Assembly: GCA_027576995.1 (NCBI GenBank)
Contig: JANBQC010000619.1
Location: forward strand, 1 to 16,274
Direction: 5' to 3'
From: Dimargaris cristalligena
Taxonomy: Eukaryota > Kickxellomycota > Dimargaritomycetes > Dimargaritales > Dimargaritaceae
DNA length: 16,274 bases
Shown one piece after another: positions 9,596-16,274 of the stretch. A program made the position numbers and the translations under genes. Each line of letters opens with the position of its first letter. Positions within the stretch are counted from its first letter, which is position 1. The notes beneath the pieces were generated by a model. That model did no database searches. It was not told the DNA's origin and saw only the letters and a program-made list of their open reading frames with translations.

Positions 9596-10719
9596 GGCGG
9601 CGACTCGATTATTTCACAGGGCTTAACGCTGTACAGTTAGAAGGGACGCAATGAGGAAGGGTAAGAAAAACGGTAGGTCCGGCTATAGTAAAGAAGGGCA
9701 AATGGTAAGGTTACAAAGCAAGCATAAGACTAAAGGAAATGGGTAGTCGGGAATAGGGAAGCAACAATAAGTAGACTCGGTTCAAGGGCAATAGGTGTTA
9801 ACAACCATGGGTGGCACATTGAGAATGAATAATAGCCAGGGTCGGGGTTTAAGGCTATCTACAAGAAGGAACATGTATGCGCCAGGCCAGGTGAAACGCT
9901 TTCTAAAGTCCCATGGGAAATCTATAATCATAGAGGGGGTTTTAGCCTGGCCTGGGGAAATGCCCACGAACTGAGAGACCTTTTGTCTGGCTGGAATCAG
10001 CAGGGCCCCCCACCAGGATGTGGGGCTGACCCTGAAATGCCGCGGCCATTGTCTATGCCACCGAGGTGGGCTAGATTGGGACGGGACACTGTGACGCCCC
10101 CCTCCCTTTATATATTATATGTGTGGCTGCTACGTTCTTGGTAAACCACAGCCCAGGAGGAATATACTACACCTTCGAATGGCTGAACTACTCGACCCGT
10201 GATTGATTTTCGGGTTGCAGGCACATTAGGGCAGCATTCTTCCTTTCTGTCGTCTCCCACACGAGTTTCCATTAGAGCGACCATTGGTTCTGAGTGAGGG
10301 ATGCCTGAGCAATCAGAACCTGTGGGGTTTGGGCGTGTGCGAATAGCCGCCATGTAAGCTTATTCCCATGATAATAGGAAACAGATACTTTCCCGCCCAT
10401 TTTTACCAGTCACACATACCACAGGCCAAGGTGGATTTCACTGGCCACAGCCTCTCCTGACCCCGCGGGCTACCAACTTGGCCACTCGCCCCGTCCTTCA
10501 GCGACTGTGACTTGCCTTTTTCCTGGTGTATCACCATTATCATCATAGCACCCTTGCCCTCCAACATATATAACCCTTTCCTCTTTTGTATGCGCATATA
10601 GGCACTATATATATACTGCTCCCCCCCAGGCTGCCCCATCTCCTAAAGTTTCCCACTACTGATTGCTCCGCTCTCCGTTGGTTTTCCTTCCGCCTTGAAC
10701 TTCTTCTAATCGCGCACCC
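9596..10719. promoter_or_regulatory. Divergent intergenic region between RMD5 and MCCC2
   Basis: It should hold both promoters. AT-rich TATA-like runs lie at 10565-10573 and 10606-10614, about 105-155 nt upstream of the carboxylase ATG, followed by a pyrimidine-rich leader. A 10-bp inverted repeat pairs CCAGGCCAGG (9882-9891) with CCTGGCCTGG (9946-9955). A minus-strand ATG-to-TAA frame of 81 codons (10353-10108) is present but has no recognisable domain and a weak start context; I do not call it a gene. No other feature is supported. Confidence 0.55.
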
Positions 10720-12852
10720 ATGCTGACTACCTCTACTCTTCTTCGGCAGCGTACCACCTGGCTCAGAGCCGCCGTTGGTCTCCGCCAGGTGACCCTCCGC
10801 CCCAATCCAGCCCACAACCTCTTAACTCCAGCTACCCGTGTCCGTTTCAACCACACTCTGTTCGAAGACCAGAGCACCGTGCTACCCAACAACGTCAACT
10901 CCTCTAGCGCCGCGTTTAAGGTACGCAGTTAAAGGCCCCACTGAGGTCCTCTCATCTCACACACAACCCACTGCCGTACCCTGTGCCTCTGTCTCCCTCG
11001 CGGTTTGGAGGCGGGGGCGACTCGGGCAGTATATTACCCTGACCACCACCCACACCCTACCAGCCCCGTAACCGCCCAAGTATACCCGTTAACCCCATTA
11101 TTCATATTTACCGCATCGGAACATCCTAATAGGAAAATGCCGACCGCATGAATAAACTAGTCGCCGCTCTTCAGGCAGACATTGAAAAGATCAGACTGGG
11201 CGGCGGGGAGGAGGCCCGTCAGCGCCACTTGGGCCGAGGCAAATTACTGCCGCGGGACCGGGTTAACCAGCTACTGGACCCAGGTTCCCCTTTTCTCGAA
11301 CTGTCCCAGATGGCCGGCCACGAGTTGTACGAGGATAAAGTCCCTGCCGGTGGCCTAATTACCGGTATCGGCCGCGTAAAGGGGGTCGAGTGCATGGTTG
11401 TGGCCAACGACCCTACGGTCAAGGGCGGGACTTACTACCCCATTACCGTCAAAAAGCACCTTCGGGCCCAAGAAATCGCCCGTGAAAACCGACTCCCCTG
11501 TCTTTATTTGGTTGATTCGGGAGGCGCCAACCTGCCCCGCCAGGCCGATGTTTTCCCTGACCGGGAGCACTTTGGTCGCATTTTCTACAACCAGGCCAAC
11601 ATGTCGTCCCAGGGTATTCCTCAGATCGCTGTGGTAATGGGATCATGTACGGCGGGTGGTGCCTATGTGCCTGCTATGGCCGATGAAAGTATCATTGTCC
11701 AGAAGCAGGGTACCATTTTCCTGGGTGGTCCCCCGCTGGTGAAGGCCGCTACGGGCGAGGTTGTCACAGCCGAGCAGCTCGGCGGGGCTGACCTCCACTG
11801 CCGTACCTCGGGTGTGACCGATCACCATGCCCTCAACGATGACCACGCTTTAACCCTGGCCCGTCGTGTCGTGGGCAATCTTAACTACGAGAAGCAGCGC
11901 CAACTCGCGTCTATCCCGACGGAGGAGCCTCTGTACCCGGCCTCCGAATTGGCTGGTATCGTGGGCGACAACCTCAAGAAACCCATCGACATCAAGAGCG
12001 TCATTGCCCGCATTGTGGACGGGAGCAAGTTCAGCGAATTCAAGGAACTGTACGGAACGACCCTGGTGACTGGTAAGTACTACTTAAAAATCATATAGCT
12101 GGAATACATTACCTATAATTACTACCCAATCATTCTGGACAGTATGTGTACCAAGCATTATATAATGACCTACTTATCTATTTTGAGAGCGATTGATGCC
12201 CGTATCGCTGCCCCCATACTATTCACATTTAGGTTTCGCCCGGATCAACGGCTACCCCGTGGGGATTGTTGCCAACAACGGTATCCTCTTCTCGGAGTCG
12301 GCTCTCAAGGGGGCCCACTTTATCCAGCTCTGCAACCAGCGCAACATCCCTCTAGTTTTCTTGCAAAACATTACCGGGTTCATGGTTGGTTCATCAGCCG
12401 AAGCGGGCGGTATCGCCAAAAACGGCGCCAAGCTCGTCACTGCCGTGTCCTGCAGTAAGGTGCCTAAGTTTACCGTCATCGTGGGCGGCAGTTTCGGTGC
12501 GGGTAACTACGGCATGTGCGGCCGCGCTTATAGTCCTCGTTTCCTCTGGATGTGGCCCAACGCCCGGATTTCAGTCATGGGCGGAGAGCAGGCCGCTAAT
12601 GTGCTGGCCCAAGTCAAGCGGGACGGTATGGCCAAGAAGGGCCAGGAGTGGGATCCCAAGGACGAGGAAGCCTTCAAGAAACCGATTCAGGAGCGATATG
12701 AAGCCGAGGGACACCCGTACTTCTCCTCCGCCCGTCTATGGGATGACGGTGTCATTGACCCTGCCGATACTCGGAAAGTGCTTGGTCTGGCCCTGTCGGC
12801 GTCTCTCAATGCCCCCATTGAGCCCACCAAATTCGGTGTATTCCGTATGTAG
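10720..12852 (+). CDS. MCCC2: Methylcrotonoyl-CoA carboxylase beta (carboxyltransferase) subunit, mitochondrial, 3 exons
   Basis: The exons are 10720-10920, 11133-12072 and 12233-12852. The introns (212 and 160 nt) are GT-AG and phase-matched, giving 586 residues (human about 563). The enzyme moves carboxyl from biotin on the alpha subunit to 3-methylcrotonyl-CoA in leucine breakdown, in the mitochondrial matrix. The first 40 or so residues are rich in Arg, Leu and Thr and almost free of acidic residues, as expected for a targeting peptide. The carboxyltransferase region starts around [21 protein letters not shown]. It has the CoA-binding and oxyanion blocks [31 protein letters not shown] and [17 protein letters not shown], and [13 protein letters not shown] near the end. 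Propionyl-CoA carboxylase beta is the near relative, but SGGANLPRQ and the [12 protein letters not shown] block are of the methylcrotonyl type. The alpha subunit is not in this window. Confidence 0.97.
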
Positions 12853-13506
12853 ATATCCGCCACTTAATGGAACGGCGGCTTCGGGGATTTGACTTGTCAC
12901 TAGACTGATTTTGGCCCCCCGTATTCACACTAGTCTGCTAATTAAGGTCCCGGATAGGTCAATCGGGGATTGTCCAGGAAACAGACCTAACCTTCCAGCT
13001 TCTATAAATCATATATATATTTTATATAAAGTAACTATAATTAACCGTACGTACGCCTATTCCTCGTATTGAACATAGTGCTTATTTATTTGTTAGTAAA
13101 GCCCAACCACCTACCCTAACAAGTTAACGCGGGACGGTGAAGTGAGAATTAGGTTGATCTATTGGTATTAAAGTACAAGTAGAAAAATGGGGAGTAGATT
13201 GGTGCTAAGGGGGGGAGAGACTGGCGAACTAATGGAAGTTGAGGAAGAGGGGTCCCCAGCCTACCTACTAGGAAAGCAACCGGATTGTCGATAGACCACG
13301 CTTCCGTCCCATGAATTAGATTAACTCCGACCTGGCCCTCACATCGGACCAGGGGAGGGGATATAATAAACTGGTGATACTGCTACCGGTTTAAGCGGTA
13401 GGCCGGGAAGCAAACGAAAGGAATATAGCAAGAGAGAGGCTGTGGCAGAAGAAGGAGAGGGGGTCCCCTCCACCCTACCCGCCCCTATATTATATTGATC
13501 GCAACA
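12853..13506. other. Convergent spacer between MCCC2 and the TBC gene
   Basis: It holds the 3' ends of two genes facing each other. AT-rich sequence at 13008-13028 is a candidate 3'-end region. A small hairpin, CTACCG-GTTTAAG-CGGTAG, lies at 13383-13401. No coding frame of interest is seen on either strand. Confidence 0.6.
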
Positions 13507-15205
13507 CTAAGGCGAAAAGACGCGCTGGAATACCCGGCGTTTACTGGATTTCTGGGGCGACCGGGATTCGGAGGTGGAAAGTTCCCCCCGAGCGGGCACA
13601 CCGTGCAGGGTGACTTGCCGGGACAGACGGTCGATATGGTGGGTCTTGATACGAACCCTGTTGGCAGCGGCGAATAAATGCTCGGGGGCCAACTTGTCTT
13701 TAGGGATGTGGAGCAGGTACTGCAAGATTTCGGAATTGGTGGGACACTCGGTCAGCAAATGGTCGGAGATGCAGTCCAAGATGGCCAGTCCGATGCGGAA
13801 CAGGATTTTGGTGCCTTTCAGGTAGAACCAGTCCCAGACTCGCAATACCGAGGCCCAGGGTAGGGTCATGGTAAAGAGGGTCATGAACCAGGACGTGACG
13901 TACATGAGCGGAGTGATGTCGTTGACGGCGAAATGGTTGGCCAGTTTCCGGTTGTGTTCCTGGAGCAGTTTCTCGAAGACGGCGGAATCGATGCGGACCT
14001 GCGTGAGGGTGGGCACATAGTACTGGGGTAGGTATTGTCGAATGGTGGCGGCCAAAAGCCAGAAACTGTCCTCGGCGGACATGTGTTGCATTAGGAAGAC
14101 CCCAACCAGACGGCCCATACCCTGGCAGTAGCCCACCTCGGGGTTATAGTGGGCGTAAGCCTTGAGGATATCAAAGAGCTGCCGCTGGCCCTCACTTTGG
14201 TTGTCGCAAAAGAGCTGGTGGTCCGGGTAACAGCGGGGAATGTCCCGCTCGATGACATCGAAAATTGGTATCCGTTCGCGGTTTAGAAGATCCTGGTAGT
14301 GGTTTCCGCCGTAAGTAGGACAGAGCGGGGCAAGGGGGGTAATACATTAAGATATAGTTAACGAGGACGGGTTAGATGGATTTGGTGGGGAAGGGCAAAT
14401 ATGGGGCTATATTATGTAAGGAGCTCGTCTAGCTGACGGTGGTTTGGTTTTAGAAGGTTACCTCATAGAATCCGGATTGTCGGATCTTGGCCTCCTCAGC
14501 GAAGAATTGCCAAACTCGGGGCCTCAGGGTGGTGGGAATACCGTAAATCACCATTTTACGTGCCTGGTTATTCGGGGTTGGAAAATGCACAGGTGTACAT
14601 CAATTAGAGTTGGAATTGTGATGAGTAATCAGTTCCCCGCCCAAATCAATCAATCAATCAATAAATGCATCAATGAATATATTAACCATTCATTCAGGAG
14701 AATATGGCCGACTTCTAGGCAGAATAGCGATTATAGCACAATACTAGTGCCAGGGCATTTTTACCTTCTTGGAGTCCTTGACGGTCTTGGGGGATGCGGT
14801 CTTGAGATAGTCATTCCACTTGGCTATTCGGAATTCCTCGCTGTGTATCTTCCGGGAGAATCCAGGACTAACAAACACCGAGAAGGTATCGCTATCGTCA
14901 TCCCTGAATATATGCATAATACACTAAGGAGGTGAGGGACGGGTAGTTTACTTTTTGCAAACAAGTAGTGGCCGACCGAGTAGGTAGGCTAATGCGACAG
15001 GGGACTATATCGAGTACCCTTGGAAAGGACGAAAAGGGACTTACCGGTCGTCGTGGGGCTGCTCAAGGGGTTTATACTCGGAGGTCAGGAAACCGAAGCT
15101 GTCGAAGCGGTTCTGGACGGTGGGGGCTGTGGATGCCGCAGGACCGGCAAGCAGAGGCTTGGGCTCGCAGGCCGGGTCAAGTGGCGGGCCGTCAACTTGG
15201 GCCAT
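13507..15205 (-). CDS. TBC-domain Rab GTPase-activating protein (TBC1D10-like), 4 exons, complete
   Basis: The exons are 15205-15045, 14903-14765, 14563-14462 and 14292-13507. Donors are GTAAGT, GTAAAA and GTAACC, acceptors are TTCAG, ACCAG and TACCAG, and phases match, giving 395 residues. TBC proteins speed GTP hydrolysis by Rab GTPases on membranes. Visible features: a short acidic and proline-rich N-terminus with NRFDSFGFL (about 32-40), then GIPTTLRPRVW (108-118), which opens the TBC domain. Both catalytic fingers are intact: the arginine finger IERDIPR (I148, D151, R154) and the glutamine finger VGYCQGM (Y189, Q191). The C-terminus after about residue 360 is a basic, serine-rich tail, probably disordered. 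Order and spacing resemble the TBC1D10/EVI5 group, but the exact subfamily and target Rab cannot be told. Intron 2 carries an AATC-type tetranucleotide run near 14643-14661. Confidence 0.95.
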
Positions 15206-15679
15206 AAAACAGCGGGTCTATGAGCGGGGACTTTAGTGAAGTAGGGCGGAGTTCGCAATTGACAGGTTTAAGTAAAGCACTCAATAAATAGATTGTGGTA
15301 ACAGCCAGATGAGAGAGTAGGGCAAGGAAGGGAAGGAACTGGTAACGATAACGGGCAGATTTGGAAGAGTAGGAAATGTGGGCACAAGAAAGGAAACGAC
15401 CTAACAAGCGGCGCAAAAGGGCAATGTAGAGAGGGCAAGGGTAATAGGGAAAGAGGGTTATTGAACGGGAAGGGGCCTCAAAAAAACTCGGGAGCCACAG
15501 ACTTGGACTTGGACAGGATGGGACAACATACTTTGGCACGTTCCCCGGCGGTCAAGGGGCTGGTATATAAGGAGGATCGTCGGCAAGGGGCAATCCTTGT
15601 AGGATGGGAATAAAAAGAGGGAAGTGGGCATTTATTGTGGCTGCGCTCGCTCATCCGCCATCAAATAATATAATCTATT
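15206..15679. promoter_or_regulatory. Divergent promoter region between the TBC gene and the right-edge gene
   Basis: A TATATAAGG sequence at 15564-15572 sits 116 nt upstream of the ATG proposed for the right-edge gene and is a plausible TATA box for it. A long minus-strand frame, 15192-15539, overlaps TBC exon 1 in another frame and reads as low-complexity hydrophobic text; I take it as leader or chance. Nothing else is supported. Confidence 0.45.
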
Positions 15680-16205
15680 ATGGAGGAAAACCTCCCTTTG
15701 ATTTTTTGGCAGGATCATCTCCTATTATTATTAGTGTTACTATTATATAACACACACCCCCTCCCCCCTTGCTAAAGGCCCACCCACCACGGCTACTCCT
15801 ATAGAGTGTGTGGCATTCTTCCGCCAGGTCTGCTTCCAGTTAACATTGCTACAGTCCAGCAGTATCTTTGTTCGTCTAAAAATAGCGACCTGTTGACTGA
15901 GACTATCTCTCCTCCTGGATCGAACCAGCCAATCCCCCGACCTCATCGCATTAGCCGACGCCTCCTAAGTAAGGAAAGTCGGAATATTAACATTCCCAAA
16001 ACCAGGATGCAAACATGATTCACGGACACTAAGGCAACTCCCACCCAAATGCAATGATTACAGTCAATATTACCATGTAGAAGTAGAGGCAGTGGCGTGG
16101 CGTTTCGTCGCAAGGTGCATTTTCGATAGAATCGAAGAATTCAATTTGTTTAGTGGACCACTTTTTTATCTGGAGCAAATCCAGAGGACTGGGAATGTCG
16201 AATGG
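15680..16205 (+). CDS. Likely 5' exons of an unrecognised gene that runs off the right edge
   Basis: The proposed exons are 15680-15735, 15805-15968 and 16081-16205. The last ends at a perfect donor, GTAAGT, at 16206. Phases match through a 69-nt intron (acceptor CCTATAG, pyrimidine-rich tract) and a 112-nt intron (donor GTAAGG, acceptor CATGTAG). The text reads MEENLPLIFWQDHLLLL, then NIATVQQYLCSSKNSDL, then VAWRFVARCIFDRIEEFNLF and FYLEQIQRTGNVEW. The third exon is the strongest part, because its open frame runs about 80 codons into the donor. Alternative acceptors at 16006, 16087 and 16093 also keep the frame. The first exon is the least certain. I do not recognise the family. The gene must continue beyond the window, and the right repeat copy would then lie in its intron. 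Confidence 0.42.
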
Positions 16206-16220
16206 GTAAGTATATATATA

Positions 16221-16272
16221 TGATAGGCTCAATTAGACTGTATAACGATAAATCCGTTGGGTGAGGCAAAAA
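16221..16272 (-). repeat. Right copy of the 52-bp terminal inverted repeat
   Basis: Exact reverse complement of 4-55. It starts at TGATAGGCTC directly after a TA run (16211-16220), 15 nt downstream of the GTAAGT donor that closes the right-edge exon, and ends two bases before the window end. Because the flanking T run and outermost base differ between copies, these are two separate genomic copies, not one stretch read twice. Confidence 0.97.
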
Positions 16273-16274
16273 CT

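Noticed and set aside
10403..10898. Three overlapping minus-strand frames opposite the MCCC2 leader and exon 1
   Set aside because: They overlap each other and the carboxylase first exon, have biased Arg/Gly text from pyrimidine-rich leader DNA, and match no family.
11219..11846. Several minus-strand and alternate plus frames inside the carboxylase exons
   Set aside because: They are shadows of a strongly conserved coding exon in another frame, with no family resemblance of their own.
15192..15539. 115-codon minus-strand frame overlapping TBC exon 1, as a longer N-terminus
   Set aside because: It is in a different frame from the TBC exon, and the ATG at 15205 already gives a complete, phase-consistent protein.
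15914..15931. tRNA T-arm-like sequence on the minus strand (CTGGTTCGATCCAG)
   Set aside because: No matching acceptor stem, D arm or anticodon arm could be placed around it, and it falls inside a likely coding exon.
1..16274. Linear plasmid or giant cargo transposon bounded by the inverted repeats
   Set aside because: There is no polymerase, transposase, recombinase or terminal protein; the cargo is ordinary housekeeping genes, some with introns, and one gene is cut by the edge.

Overview
The window reads as nuclear DNA of a eukaryotic microbe, most likely a fungus. Four conserved genes can be read, and all carry spliceosomal GT-AG introns. One of them, a vacuolar-type endopolyphosphatase, is typical of fungi. 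Another belongs to the GID ubiquitin-ligase complex and a third is a mitochondrial leucine-breakdown enzyme. Introns are mostly about 70-410 nt. An early-diverging fungal lineage with many introns is a guess from intron density, not something the sequence proves. Nothing prokaryotic is visible.

Layout, left to right. Positions 4-55 hold one copy of a 52-bp repeat, followed by hairpin-rich non-coding DNA. Endopolyphosphatase (minus, 2 exons) occupies 508-2506. From 2507 to 4246 no gene can be assigned firmly, although a possible plus-strand terminal exon lies at 3812-4081. From 4247 to about 6200 there are signs of one or two minus-strand genes of unknown family. The clearest part is a terminal coding segment at 4247-4682. 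RMD5/RMND5 (minus, 9 exons, complete) occupies 6750-9595. A 1.1-kb divergent intergenic region leads into methylcrotonoyl-CoA carboxylase beta subunit (plus, 3 exons, 10720-12852). A 650-bp convergent spacer follows, then a TBC-domain Rab GTPase-activating protein (minus, 4 exons, 13507-15205). The last stretch holds a likely plus-strand gene that runs off the right edge (about 15680-16205). The second copy of the 52-bp repeat, inverted, lies at 16221-16272.

The genes look like ordinary, functionally unrelated housekeeping neighbours: polyphosphate turnover in the vacuole, ubiquitin-dependent proteolysis, leucine catabolism in mitochondria and Rab-controlled membrane traffic. No operon-like system or new defence or biosynthetic cluster is visible. 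The most unusual structural fact is that both ends of the window carry the same 52-bp sequence in inverted orientation, with unrelated sequence inside. The likeliest reading is a contig that ends inside two copies of a dispersed repeat. A real inverted-repeat-bounded segment cannot be ruled out from sequence alone. RMD5 is spread over short exons, so simple ORF scanning misses it; it had to be rebuilt exon by exon.
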